The notes below the pieces were generated by a model, which saw only the letters and a program-made list of their open reading frames with translations, was not told where the DNA came from and did no database searches. This document shows, in pieces, positions 34,521-43,064 of a stretch of 64,000 nt of DNA. Origin of the DNA: JAJPJE01 sp963724985 (lineage in GTDB: Bacteria > Acidobacteriota > Terriglobia > Terriglobales > Acidobacteriaceae); NCBI GenBank assembly GCA_963724985.1, contig CAVRWV010000015.1, forward strand, positions 1-64,000, read 5' to 3'. A program made the position numbers and the translations under genes. Positions within the stretch are counted from its first letter, which is position 1; each line of letters opens with the position of its first letter.

Positions 34521-37481
34521 TTGGCTCCTCGTAAAAAATCCGTCACTACGAAAGAGGGTGCCCCATCTTCGCCCGTTGTTGGCGAAGGTGGGAGGAAGGC
34601 AGCATCGGGTGCCCCACCCTCGCCGTCCGTTGCGGTGGGCATGGGTAAGCAGACCGGGAAGAAATCCACCCATCCGCGTATCTTTCTCATCGACTCTTTT
34701 TCCTTCATCTTCCGCGCCTATCACGCCATGGCGCGCCAGCGGCCCATGTCCACGAAGACAGGCGTTCCCACCAGCGCCAGCTACGTCTTTATCAACATGC
34801 TCCGCAAGTTGCGCGACGACTTCGATCCCGAGTACCTTGCCGCGGTTTTCGATACACCTGAGCGCACTTTTCGCGATGATCAGGCCGCAACCGTCACTTC
34901 AGTTCGCAAATTCGACCTCAAGACTCAGAGCTTTCAGGAGATCGAATACAAGGGCTACAAAGCCAATCGCTCCGAGATGCCGCCGGATCTCGCACAGCAG
35001 GTGCCTTATATTCGCCGCGCGCTTGAGGCTTACCGCATCCCGATCATCGAGATGCCCCGTTTCGAAGCCGACGATGTTATCGGCACGCTCGCCCGGCAAG
35101 CCTCCGAGCAATCGCATCCGGTTTTCGTAGTCTCCAGCGACAAGGACATGCTCCAGTTGGTGAACGACAAAGTCTGCGTGCTGAACCCGCCCAAAGACAA
35201 TTTGATTTGCGATCGCGCGAAGGTCGAAGAAATTCTGGGCGTGCCGCCCGAGCGGGTGGTCGACGTCATGGCCCTGCGCGGCGACTCCATCGACAACATC
35301 CCCGGCGCGCCCGGCATCGGTGACAAAGGTTCCGTCGATCTGATCCAGCGCTTCGGCTCGCTCGACAACCTGCTCGAACACGCCGCCGAGGTCGAGAAGA
35401 AAACTTACCGCGAATCGCTCCTGCAGAATAAAGACAACATTCTCTGGAGCCGCGATCTCGTTACCATCGATACGCACGTTCCTGTCGAACTTGATCTCGA
35501 CTCCATGCGTTCCGCCGAGCCGGACAATGAAGCTCTCCGTGCGCTCTTTACCGAGCTCGAGTTCACATCGTTGATCAAAGAGCTGGTCACCGGTGTCGAC
35601 CTCACCAAAGTTGACTATCGCGAGGCCAAGTCCGCTGCCGATCTTGACAGCGTCCTCGCCGGCGTTTCCGAAGATGCGCCGTTGGCCATCGCACTCGATG
35701 CGACCATTCAGGCCGCGCCTGAGCCGGACGAAGAAGAATTAGTTGTAGCCGAAGAAGTGCCGGCAGCTGAGCAACACTCTTCCGGCATGTTGGACTTTGC
35801 GGACGATTCAGGCGACCCATCAGCTTCGGGTGCCCCATCAGTCTCGGGTGGCCCATTCAAGCCTTCTTCTGGCTTGAGTGGGGCAGTTTCAGAACCGATG
35901 CCACTCCAGTTGGCACTTTCCGCCGCTTCAGGTCACGCCCTCAGCGCTGAACTCAACTCCAACGACGTCGGCTCTCGTCTGAAGCAGCTGCTCTCCGACC
36001 CGAGAGTCCCGAAGACCATCCACGACCTCAAGTCCGCGATGCATGTCTTCGCCGAGCGTGATCTCCGACTCGAAGGCGTTCATCAGGATCCGATGCTGTA
36101 TTCGTATCTGCTCGATCCGACATATTCGAGCCATCGCCTGCCCGAAGTCGCGTTGCGCCGTTTCAACCTGAAACTTTCCGGCACATTGCCAGAAGCCGCC
36201 GACGTTACCGGACGCCTTACCGCCGCTTTGCGCCAGGAAGTGGCAGAATCCGACCTCACCAAGGTTTATGAACAGATCGATCTTCCGCTCCTGCCAGTGC
36301 TTTTCCGCATGGAACACGCCGGAGTGAAGATCGATTGCGATGTCCTCGCGGAAATGTCGCAGCGGCTGCAACTGCAGGTGGACGAAAAGGCCCGCGACAT
36401 CTACGACAAAGCGGGGGTGAAGTTCAACATCAACTCACCACGCCAGCTCGGGGACGTGCTCTTCAACCAGCTGAATCTTCCCAAGCCCGTGAAATACGGC
36501 AAGGGCAAGACCATCTCGACCGCTGTCGACGTGCTTGAGAATCTCGCAGCCGAACACGAAGTCCCTCGCCTGGTGCTTGAATACCGCCAGTTTTCCAAGC
36601 TGAAGTCGACCTACGTCGATGCGCTGCCGGTTCTTTGCCGCAAAAGTACCGGACGCCTCCACACTACTTTCGATCAGACGAATGCTGCCACCGGTCGGCT
36701 CTCGTCGCGAAATCCGAACCTGCAGAACATTCCCATTCGCACTGAGTTGGGCCGCGAGATTCGCGCCGCCTTCGTCGCCGAAGAGGGCTGTGTTCTTCTC
36801 GCTGCTGACTACTCGCAGATCGAGCTGCGCCTGCTCGCTCACTTCTCCGAAGACAAGCTGCTCGTGGACGCATTCCGCCGTGGAGATGACATTCACACGC
36901 TAACCGCGTCACAGGTCTTCGGCGTTCCGCCGCTCATGATCGACGCCGAGCACCGGCGTCGCGCCAAAGCCGTCAATTTCGGCATCGTTTATGGCCTCTC
37001 GGCCTTTGGACTTTCCCAGCAGATCGGCATCGAGCCGCGCGAGGCCAAGCAGTTCATCGACGCTTACTTCGAAAAGTACAGTGGCGTTCGCCGCTTTATC
37101 GACAGCACGCTCGAGCAGGCACGTCGCGACGGCAAGGTCTTCACGCTCTTCGGACGCGTGCGCCCCATTCCCGACATCAACGGCAAGAATGCCAACTTGC
37201 GCGGATTCGCTGAGCGCACCGCCGTCAACACGCCTTTGCAGGGAACCGCTGCCGACCTGATCAAGCTCGCCATGATCCGCATTGATCGCGAGCTTCAGAC
37301 GCGCGGACTGAAATCGCGCATGACTCTGCAGGTCCACGACGAACTTGTCTTCGAAGTTCCCGAGGACGAAGTCGAGACCATTCGTCGGCTTGTACAACAC
37401 GAAATGGAAAACGTTCATCCCTTGCGGGTTCCGCTGCTGGTCGAAATTGGCGTCGGCAAAAACTGGCGCGATATGGAATAA
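34521..37481 (+). CDS. polA: DNA polymerase I
   Basis: A family A polymerase of up to 986 residues. The N-terminal 5'-nuclease domain begins at RIFLIDSFSFIFRAYHAMAR and has FEADDVIGTLA and VSSDKDMLQLV. The 3'-5' exonuclease-like region (about 370-560) lacks the DxE motif and has HDLKSAM where active enzymes have NLKYD, so proofreading is probably lost. The polymerase domain has motif A LAADYSQIELRLLAH, motif B RRAKAVNFGIVYGLSAFG and motif C QVHDELVFEVPEDE. TTG at 34521 gives MAPRKKSVTTK; an ATG at 34641 is an alternative. Between the two starts, and again at about 35815-35890, palindromic repeat copies are read in frame as Gly/Pro/Ser-rich linkers. Confidence 0.95.
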   Translation: MAPRKKSVTTKEGAPSSPVVGEGGRKAASGAPPSPSVAVGMGKQTGKKSTHPRIFLIDSFSFIFRAYHAMARQRPMSTKTGVPTSASYVFINMLRKLRDDFDPEYLAAVFDTPERTFRDDQAATVTSVRKFDLKTQSFQEIEYKGYKANRSEMPPDLAQQVPYIRRALEAYRIPIIEMPRFEADDVIGTLARQASEQSHPVFVVSSDKDMLQLVNDKVCVLNPPKDNLICDRAKVEEILGVPPERVVDVMALRGDSIDNIPGAPGIGDKGSVDLIQRFGSLDNLLEHAAEVEKKTYRESLLQNKDNILWSRDLVTIDTHVPVELDLDSMRSAEPDNEALRALFTELEFTSLIKELVTGVDLTKVDYREAKSAADLDSVLAGVSEDAPLAIALDATIQAAPEPDEEELVVAEEVPAAEQHSSGMLDFADDSGDPSASGAPSVSGGPFKPSSGLSGAVSEPMPLQLALSAASGHALSAELNSNDVGSRLKQLLSDPRVPKTIHDLKSAMHVFAERDLRLEGVHQDPMLYSYLLDPTYSSHRLPEVALRRFNLKLSGTLPEAADVTGRLTAALRQEVAESDLTKVYEQIDLPLLPVLFRMEHAGVKIDCDVLAEMSQRLQLQVDEKARDIYDKAGVKFNINSPRQLGDVLFNQLNLPKPVKYGKGKTISTAVDVLENLAAEHEVPRLVLEYRQFSKLKSTYVDALPVLCRKSTGRLHTTFDQTNAATGRLSSRNPNLQNIPIRTELGREIRAAFVAEEGCVLLAADYSQIELRLLAHFSEDKLLVDAFRRGDDIHTLTASQVFGVPPLMIDAEHRRRAKAVNFGIVYGLSAFGLSQQIGIEPREAKQFIDAYFEKYSGVRRFIDSTLEQARRDGKVFTLFGRVRPIPDINGKNANLRGFAERTAVNTPLQGTAADLIKLAMIRIDRELQTRGLKSRMTLQVHDELVFEVPEDEVETIRRLVQHEMENVHPLRVPLLVEIGVGKNWRDME
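34556..34645. repeat. Two REP-like palindromes inside the polA 5' region
   Basis: Copies at 34556-34592 and 34607-34645 share the head GGGTGCCCCA and an inverted arm ending in TGGG. If translation starts at 34521 they are read as GAPSSPVVGEGG and GAPPSPSVAVGMG, between a basic N-terminus and the nuclease domain. Confidence 0.65.
35814..35890. repeat. REP-like repeats inside the polA central region
   Basis: A 38-base element at 35846-35883 (GGGTGGCCCATTCAAGCC, then an inverted arm ending in TTGAGTGGGG) matches the intergenic copy at 48760-48797 at 36 of 38 positions. Upstream bases add near-repeats of CCCATCAG-CTCGGGTG. They encode the linker GDPSASGAPSVSGGPFKPSS of the polymerase. Confidence 0.75.
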
Positions 37482-37538
37482 TTCCGCGGCGTATTGATCA
37501 GTGTGATCCGTGAGATCCGTGGCCAAGGTTTTTTATTC

Positions 37539-38522
37539 ATGCCTGAATTGACTTATCTCGAAGCTATCCGCCAGGGCATCTGGGAAGAAATGGAGCGTGA
37601 CCCCTCCGTCTTCTGCATCGGCGAAGACATCGGCATCTATGGCGGCGCGTTCAAAGTTACCGAAGGCTTCGTCGATCACTTTGGCCCCGAGCGCATCATC
37701 GATACCCCCATCGCGGAAATGGCCATCGTTGGCGCGTCTTTCGGAGCGGCGCTTACCGGCATGCGCCCGGTCGCAGAATTCCAGTTCATGGACTTCATCG
37801 GCTGTGCCTTCAACCAGATCACTAATATGCTGGCGAAGTCTCACTATCGCTGGGGCGCGCCCGCTCCCGTCGTGCTTCGCGGGCCCAGCGGCGGCAACGT
37901 TCACGGCGGCCCGTTCCACTCACAGAATCCCGAGACCTATTTCATCAACACGCCTGGCCTCAAGGTCATCTGCCCGGCTTCTGCCTACGACGCCAAGGGA
38001 CTCATCAAGTCCGCCATTCGCGACAACAATCCCTGCATCTTCTTCGAGCACAAATATCTTTATCGCCGCATTAAAGAAGATGTTCCCGACGACGATTACA
38101 CCGTTCCGATCGGCCAGGCCAGAATCGTTCGAGAGGCAAAAGGGAAGAAGACCATCGGCGTGATCACCTACGCCGCCATGGTCTACGTCGCTCTCGAAGC
38201 TGCTGAAGAACTCGCGAAAGAAGGCATCGAACTGGAAGTTCTCGACCTCCGAACGCTGCTTCCGCTCGACCGCCGTGCCATTGCCGACGTCGTTCGCCGC
38301 ACCAACAAAGTCATCGTGCTACACGAGCATCCGCGGACGGGCGGCATTGCCGGCGAAATCGAAGCCATCATCAACGAAGAGGCTTTCGATGAACTGGACG
38401 GCCCTATCGTCCGCCTCGCAGCGCAGGACACTCCCGTGCCATTCTCCCCGCCGCTTGAGGAATATTTTCTTCCCAAAGTTAACGATCTTGTCCGCGAAGC
38501 TCGCCGTCTAGCCGCCTATTAA
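37539..38522 (+). CDS. 2-oxoacid dehydrogenase E1 component, beta subunit
   Basis: A 327-residue TPP-dependent subunit; ATG at 37539 gives MPELTYLEAIRQGIWEEM. GEDIGIYGGAFKVTEGF, DTPIAEMAIVGASFGAA and AEFQFMDFIGCAFNQI are standard for the beta subunit of pyruvate or branched-chain dehydrogenases, and GPSGGNVHGGPFHSQN lies at the active-site entrance. It would pair with an E1-alpha not present in the window. The E2 gene lies 1 kb downstream, past a cytochrome gene. Whether the substrate is pyruvate, a branched-chain oxoacid or acetoin cannot be decided. It follows polA by 57 bases. Confidence 0.93.
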   Translation: MPELTYLEAIRQGIWEEMERDPSVFCIGEDIGIYGGAFKVTEGFVDHFGPERIIDTPIAEMAIVGASFGAALTGMRPVAEFQFMDFIGCAFNQITNMLAKSHYRWGAPAPVVLRGPSGGNVHGGPFHSQNPETYFINTPGLKVICPASAYDAKGLIKSAIRDNNPCIFFEHKYLYRRIKEDVPDDDYTVPIGQARIVREAKGKKTIGVITYAAMVYVALEAAEELAKEGIELEVLDLRTLLPLDRRAIADVVRRTNKVIVLHEHPRTGGIAGEIEAIINEEAFDELDGPIVRLAAQDTPVPFSPPLEEYFLPKVNDLVREARRLAAY

Positions 38523-38649
38523 GACCCCGCCGGTACGCTCCCTGATCCGACAATTTCATGACAAATTCTTCACCCTTCCTATTGTGCGTCCCATCATCTC
38601 TCGTGCGACAATCGTTCACTTGCGTTTGTGGGGTTTCTCGGAGGCGTGA

Positions 38650-39240
38650 ATGCGCGGATTCGTGCTCGGCGTGCTTGTCAGCTTGATCGCCATTTTCGGC
38701 GGGTCTTTCCTGTATATGAAACTCGGGCTTTTCGACGTCAGTGCCATTCCTGACCCTGGGAAGATGGAGCGTCACATGGCGTTTATGTCGCTGGATGCAT
38801 CCGTTGAACGGCGCGCGCCCAAAGGCCCGAATCCGGTTGCACTCACCGATGATGTCTTGATCGATGCCGCCAAGGAATACGAAGAACACTGCTCAATGTG
38901 TCATGGCAGCCAGAGCAGCAAGGCCATGACTTTCGGAAACAAGCTCTCCCCCCGCGCCCCCAATCTCGTCCGCCATCCCATGGACGATCCTGACGGCCAG
39001 ATCTACTGGACTATTCAGAACGGTATCCGCATGAGCGGCATGCCGGCATGGTCTGGTCACTTTTCGGATAACACGACTTGGGGACTTGTTCACCTGCTCA
39101 AGAATGTAGATAAAGTTTCGCCCGCTGTCTTAAGCGCCTGGAAAGAAGCCGCCGGAGAGCACGAGCACGTAATGCCCCCGGGCCAACCGGGAGGTCCACC
39201 GCCGGCCACCGAGCAGCACGAACACCAGCACAGTCACTAA
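38650..39240 (+). CDS. Membrane-anchored c-type cytochrome
   Basis: A 196-residue protein with an uncleaved N-terminal helix (residues 2-22). The haem-binding motif CSMCH is at residues 81-85, and a later Met in RMSGMPAW is the probable sixth ligand, giving a single-haem class I cytochrome facing the periplasm. The C-terminus is a Pro/Gly linker followed by a His-rich tail (EQHEHQHSH), which may bind metal. A GGAGG precedes the ATG. It sits between E1-beta and E2 genes without an obvious functional link to them. Confidence 0.9.
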   Translation: MRGFVLGVLVSLIAIFGGSFLYMKLGLFDVSAIPDPGKMERHMAFMSLDASVERRAPKGPNPVALTDDVLIDAAKEYEEHCSMCHGSQSSKAMTFGNKLSPRAPNLVRHPMDDPDGQIYWTIQNGIRMSGMPAWSGHFSDNTTWGLVHLLKNVDKVSPAVLSAWKEAAGEHEHVMPPGQPGGPPPATEQHEHQHSH

Positions 39241-39495
39241 GCTGACTGCGCCGGTCTGGCACTCGGTTGCTTGATGCGGATCACCGCGATTTACGTGGGG
39301 CGGCCGACCCTTCGACTTTGTTCAGGGTAGGCTATCGGCTGCTCGAGCACGCTTGCCCGAACTCAAGTTGACGCATTCAACGGGCGCGGTCCGTGATTCA
39401 AGCTACTTGCTACCAGCTACCCAACCTCGATCCCAGCCCTACCCGCTATAATGAAGTGTTTGCCCGGGGTTAGGATCCTACCCGTACGAGGACAC
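39241..39495. other. Intergenic region with short degenerate repeats
   Basis: Contains CCTTCGACTTTGTTCAGGGT at about 39309, close to the variant CCTTCGACTTCGCTCAGGAC at about 25673, and GCTACTTGCTACCAGCTACC at about 39402, close to a variant at about 26909. These are short interspersed words seen in several gaps of this window. No gene seen. Confidence 0.5.
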
Positions 39496-41139
39496 ATGCC
39501 AACTGACGTCGTCATGCCCCAAATGGGGGAGTCCGTTGTTGAAGGCACCATCACCAAGTGGCTGAAGAAGCCCGGCGACACCGTCCAGCGCGACGAGCCG
39601 CTCTTCGAAATCTCCACCGATAAAGTGGACGCCGAAATTCCTTCGCCCGCGAGTGGTGTACTCAAAGAAGTGAAAGTCAAGGAAGGCGCCACCGTTCAGG
39701 TGAATACTGTTGTCGGCGTAATCGACGCCGACGGCGCCGGCGCCTCTGCTTCGCCGGCCAAGGCCGCTACTCCGCCTTCTCCGTCAGCTCCGCCTCCAGT
39801 TGCGTCGCCAGCCGCTGCCGCACCTGCTGCTCCAGCTGCTGCCGCTCCCGCTGCCTCCGGTCCCGGCACGGAAGTCATGATGCCGCAGATGGGCGAATCC
39901 ATCGTCGAAGGAACGATCACCAAGTGGCTGAAGCAAGTTGGCGATCAGATCCGTCGCGACGAGCCGCTCTTCGAAATTTCTACCGACAAGGTGGACGCCG
40001 AAATTCCCGCGCCCGCGGCTGGTGTGCTCAGCGAGATCCGCGTTGCCGCCGGCGAGACCGTCGGCGTGAATACCGTCGTCGCTGTGATCGGCGGAACCGG
40101 TGCTCCTGCCGCTGTCCCGGCCTCTACTGCTGCAGCCCCAGCGCCACAAGTTGCTCCCGCTCCTGCTCCAGCCGCGCCCGTTGCGGAAGAAGAGGAAGAG
40201 ATCGTCGTCGAAGGGCGTCGCATACGGTCTTCACCGCTCGTCCGCAAGATCGCAAAAGACAACAATGTCAATCTCGCGCAGGTGAAGGGAACTGGTCTCG
40301 GCGGTCGTATCACCAAGGAAGATATCCTGAGCTTTGTTCAGTCAGGTGGAGCAAAAGCCGCTGCGCCTTCGATTGCCGCATCCGCAGTCGCCGCGCGGAA
40401 GCCGGCTCCCGCTCCGGCCGCACCTTCGCCGCTCGTCGGTCAGGTCGTCGCCATGACGCCGATGCGCAAGATCATCGCTCAGCGCATGGTCGAATCGAAA
40501 CACACCAGCGCGCACGTGCATAGCGTCTACGAAATCGATATGACGCACGTGATGAACCTGCGCGCCAAGCTGAAGAACAAATTCGAGCAGACCACCGGCA
40601 GTAAACTCACTCCGACCACGTTCTTCGCTCGCGCCGCAGTGAAGGCCCTGCGCGAGTTCCCGATCGTCAACGCCTCCGTTGAAGGCGACAACATCAATTA
40701 CCACCGCGAAATCAATATCGGGATTGCCGTTGCTCTCGATTGGGGATTGATCGTTCCGGTAATCAAGAACGCGGAAGAGAAGAGCTTCCTGGGATTGCAG
40801 CGCGCCATCAGCGATCTCGGCGACCGCGCCCGCGCCAAGAAGCTTTTGCCTGACGATGTCCAGGGTGGCACGTTCACCATCACCAACCCCGGCCAGTTTG
40901 GCCAGATGTTCGGCCTGCCCATCATCCTGCAGCCGCAGGTGGCGATCATGGGTATTGGTTCGATCAAGAAGATGCCCGTCGTAGTTACCGATGCGAGCGG
41001 TGGCGACTCCATCGCCATCCGATCCATCTGCCACATCTCGCTCGGCTACGATCACCGTGTGATCGATGGCGCCGTCGCCGACCAGTTCCTGCGCTCCGTC
41101 GCGCAGCATCTGGAAGGGTGGAACGAGGAATTGATGTAG
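39496..41139 (+). CDS. Dihydrolipoamide acyltransferase (E2) with two lipoyl domains
   Basis: A 547-residue E2 subunit; ATG at 39496 gives MPTDVVMPQMGESVVEGT. Two lipoyl domains (about 1-78 and 128-205) each carry EISTDKVDAEIP with the lipoylated Lys. Ala/Pro-rich linkers join them to an E3/E1-binding domain (RSSPLVRKIAKDNNVNLAQV, about 255-290). The C-terminal acyltransferase domain has VAMTPMRKIIAQRM and the catalytic SLGYDHRVIDGAVADQFL (His and Asp). It transfers the acyl group to CoA. Substrate is uncertain: 2-oxoglutarate, pyruvate and branched-chain E2 proteins share this layout. Confidence 0.93.
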   Translation: MPTDVVMPQMGESVVEGTITKWLKKPGDTVQRDEPLFEISTDKVDAEIPSPASGVLKEVKVKEGATVQVNTVVGVIDADGAGASASPAKAATPPSPSAPPPVASPAAAAPAAPAAAAPAASGPGTEVMMPQMGESIVEGTITKWLKQVGDQIRRDEPLFEISTDKVDAEIPAPAAGVLSEIRVAAGETVGVNTVVAVIGGTGAPAAVPASTAAAPAPQVAPAPAPAAPVAEEEEEIVVEGRRIRSSPLVRKIAKDNNVNLAQVKGTGLGGRITKEDILSFVQSGGAKAAAPSIAASAVAARKPAPAPAAPSPLVGQVVAMTPMRKIIAQRMVESKHTSAHVHSVYEIDMTHVMNLRAKLKNKFEQTTGSKLTPTTFFARAAVKALREFPIVNASVEGDNINYHREINIGIAVALDWGLIVPVIKNAEEKSFLGLQRAISDLGDRARAKKLLPDDVQGGTFTITNPGQFGQMFGLPIILQPQVAIMGIGSIKKMPVVVTDASGGDSIAIRSICHISLGYDHRVIDGAVADQFLRSVAQHLEGWNEELM

Positions 41140-41209
41140 AAGCAGGTCAGCATTCAGCTCGGAATCACTGCCGCTGAATGCTGATTGCTGAATGCTGACT
41201 GCTATGTAG

Positions 41210-41830
41210 CTAGTTCTGCTTCGCCCAGCTGCTGGCGTTCAGGCAATCTACGACACCTTCGATGACTTTGCTTAACCCGCCTTGAAATTTGTCGGGATCC
41301 ACGATATCTTTCGAGGCGATCGCTTCCGTAATCGAAAGTGCAGAACCAACAAATGATAGTGCCGCCTGTTTTTTATCGGCTCCCGACTTATCCGGCAGAT
41401 TCTCCTGGAAACGATGCACCATGCGGAAGATTTCTTCCGCCGAGCGCTGGTCGTGCGCCACCTGGACCACTACCGATCTAGGATTCGTAATCGCCGCGAT
41501 AAAATATCGCGCAGCGACGTAAGTCGTAATCCCAAGTTGCCGCGCCTTCAGAATGATGTTGCGCTTCTTCCACTGGCACGAAATCTGCCTCTGCGATTCG
41601 TTCAGTTCGAGCGGCACCAGCAGCCCCGACTTGTTGCGAATCCGCAACAGCGTGGGAATCAGCGTGTCGCATACCGTCGCACCGCCGAATTTGGGCGGAC
41701 ACGTCTCCAGCATCTGCCCCAGTTCTGTCAGGCCAGCCAGATCTTGTTCAATTTGTTTAGGAGTTGGACGCCCGGATGTCTCTCCGGACGCAGACTGCGA
41801 TCTTACTTTTGCGAGGCGGTTGCCCGCCAA
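41210..41830 (-). CDS. Phage terminase large-subunit fragment fused to an unrelated tail
   Basis: A 206-residue protein starting at TTG 41830. Residues 75-145 match the N-terminal ATPase of a terminase large subunit: LNESQRQISCQWKKRNIILK, the Walker A-like KARQLGITTYVAARYF, then AHDQRSAEEIFRMVHRF. The rest of the ATPase and the nuclease domain are missing. From about residue 147 the sequence switches to KKQAALSFVGSALSITEAIA and ends VIEGVVDCLNASSWAK, which resembles a separate small phage protein. This looks like a deletion fusion in a decayed prophage. It may not be functional. Confidence 0.65.
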   Translation of the reverse strand: MAGNRLAKVRSQSASGETSGRPTPKQIEQDLAGLTELGQMLETCPPKFGGATVCDTLIPTLLRIRNKSGLLVPLELNESQRQISCQWKKRNIILKARQLGITTYVAARYFIAAITNPRSVVVQVAHDQRSAEEIFRMVHRFQENLPDKSGADKKQAALSFVGSALSITEAIASKDIVDPDKFQGGLSKVIEGVVDCLNASSWAKQN

Positions 41831-41886
41831 ATGGCCCTCATCATAGCTCTACGCTTTACCCTACGAAAGATCTCCAGCATTTAGCA

Positions 41887-41975
41887 GTTTGCTCTTAGCA
41901 TTTAGCCCCTGAACATCGTTCCTCAATGTCAGGAAAAATGTGCAGGGGCTAAGTGCTAACAGCTAATCGCTAAGA
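41887..41975. repeat. Inverted repeat of the TTAGC type
   Basis: TTAGCATTTAGCCCCTG at the left and CAGGGGCTAAGTGCTAA at the right pair over 17 positions with one mismatch, separated by about 50 bases. Similar AGC-TTAGC words occur near 59.75-59.88 kb. Confidence 0.6.
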
Positions 41976-41981
41976 GCGGTA

Positions 41982-42440
41982 CTATCTTGCCGCTTCTTCC
42001 GAATCGTACTTCTCCATGAACTCTTCCACCGACCGAACGTATACATCGGCCATATCCACCACGTTCCTTCGCGCTTCCAGAAGATCTAGCGCGCCATTCA
42101 ATTCGTAGCCCAACGATCGCAGCACCGCAAGCGTCATCATCGGAGCGCGGTGTACCCCGGCTGCGCAGTGGATGTACAGTTTCGCCTCTTCGTCATCCAG
42201 AGCCTGCAGCGCAAATTCCACGCCACGCTGAAAAACCTCGGGCGGCTTCGGCTGAAAGTCGTCGTCCACCGGATTCCATAGCACCTGTATGCCATGGGGT
42301 TCCGCCAGCGGCGTATCGTCAAACTCAATCTGCATGTCGATGATGTGGGTGATACCGGTGCGCGCTACTTCCGCCATCTTGTCCGGTGTCCATATCCCCC
42401 CGCCGACACCTATGCGGTCAGTGATCCAGCTAATATCCAT
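41982..42440 (-). CDS. Dual-specificity protein phosphatase-like protein
   Basis: A 152-residue cysteine phosphatase. The P-loop signature HCAAGVHRAP holds the nucleophile Cys and the Arg (Cx5R), preceded by the general-acid loop around DDDFQPK. WITDRIGVGGGIWTPDKMAE is the typical start of small DSP/PTP proteins. It should remove phosphate from Tyr or Ser/Thr of proteins, or act on other phospho-substrates. It lies among phage-like genes but is not itself phage-typical. Confidence 0.85.
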   Translation of the reverse strand: MDISWITDRIGVGGGIWTPDKMAEVARTGITHIIDMQIEFDDTPLAEPHGIQVLWNPVDDDFQPKPPEVFQRGVEFALQALDDEEAKLYIHCAAGVHRAPMMTLAVLRSLGYELNGALDLLEARRNVVDMADVYVRSVEEFMEKYDSEEAAR

Positions 42441-42543
42441 GTGCTCGCGAAACCCTTCTCTTGCTATGTTCTTTCCGCGGCCACGGGAAGGATCGGCCCG
42501 ACCGGATGTGCTTCAACTCAGTTCTCATTACCTAAGATTCATT

Positions 42544-42849
42544 CTAAAGCACGTCCGTTGTGCTCGCAGAGGCACTTTCGCCCGTGTCCTCCCGGAGCCT
42601 GTCGAGCAAGATCTGCGCCAGCGACGGGCACGAGCTCTCTTCTTCCTCGTTGCTGAACGTGGCATCAAGTTTTGCCCAGTCGAACAGGAACTTCGCGTGT
42701 TGTTGGCTGCCGCCCTTGGCCTTCTCAATCATGGCGTCCAGGATGTCCGGCACCGCTTGCAGAATTCGCTCTACCGCGTCAGCGCAGGCGTCTTCCGTGC
42801 TTGTACCGCTTATATGAGAGTTGCGATTCGACTGCTCGTTTCGGTTCAT
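42544..42849 (-). CDS. Conserved-looking hypothetical protein
   Basis: A 101-residue acidic, helical protein (ILDAMIEKAKGGSQQHAKFLFDWA is its most regular part) starting at ATG 42849. No known domain. Position next to a terminase fragment and a sigma-like gene suggests a mobile-element origin, which is inference. Confidence 0.55.
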   Translation of the reverse strand: MNRNEQSNRNSHISGTSTEDACADAVERILQAVPDILDAMIEKAKGGSQQHAKFLFDWAKLDATFSNEEEESSCPSLAQILLDRLREDTGESASASTTDVL

Positions 42850-43011
42850 TCTGTTTTCTCAGCTTCAATTACAGAATAGCAATTTTGATGGGACCTACTA
42901 GACACTTTCCCGAAATTTATATTTCGAATTGCAGCAATCACTTACGCGGAAAATCGCCAAAATCGCCTCTTGACAAGAAAAATGTCGTGCGGCGATTCAA
43001 GTGTTGAAAGC

Positions 43012-43054
43012 ATAAAAACGCCCCATCCTCGCCCGAATTGGACAAGAATGGGGC
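43012..43054 (-). terminator. Terminator after the sigma-like gene, made from a palindromic repeat
   Basis: On the minus strand GCCCCATTCTTGTCC pairs imperfectly with GGGCGAGGATGGGGC and is followed by GTTTTTATG. The stem shares the GCCCCA-TGGGGC arms of the REP-like family, so a repeat seems to serve as terminator. Confidence 0.7.
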
Positions 43055-43064
43055 AAGCAGGAGG

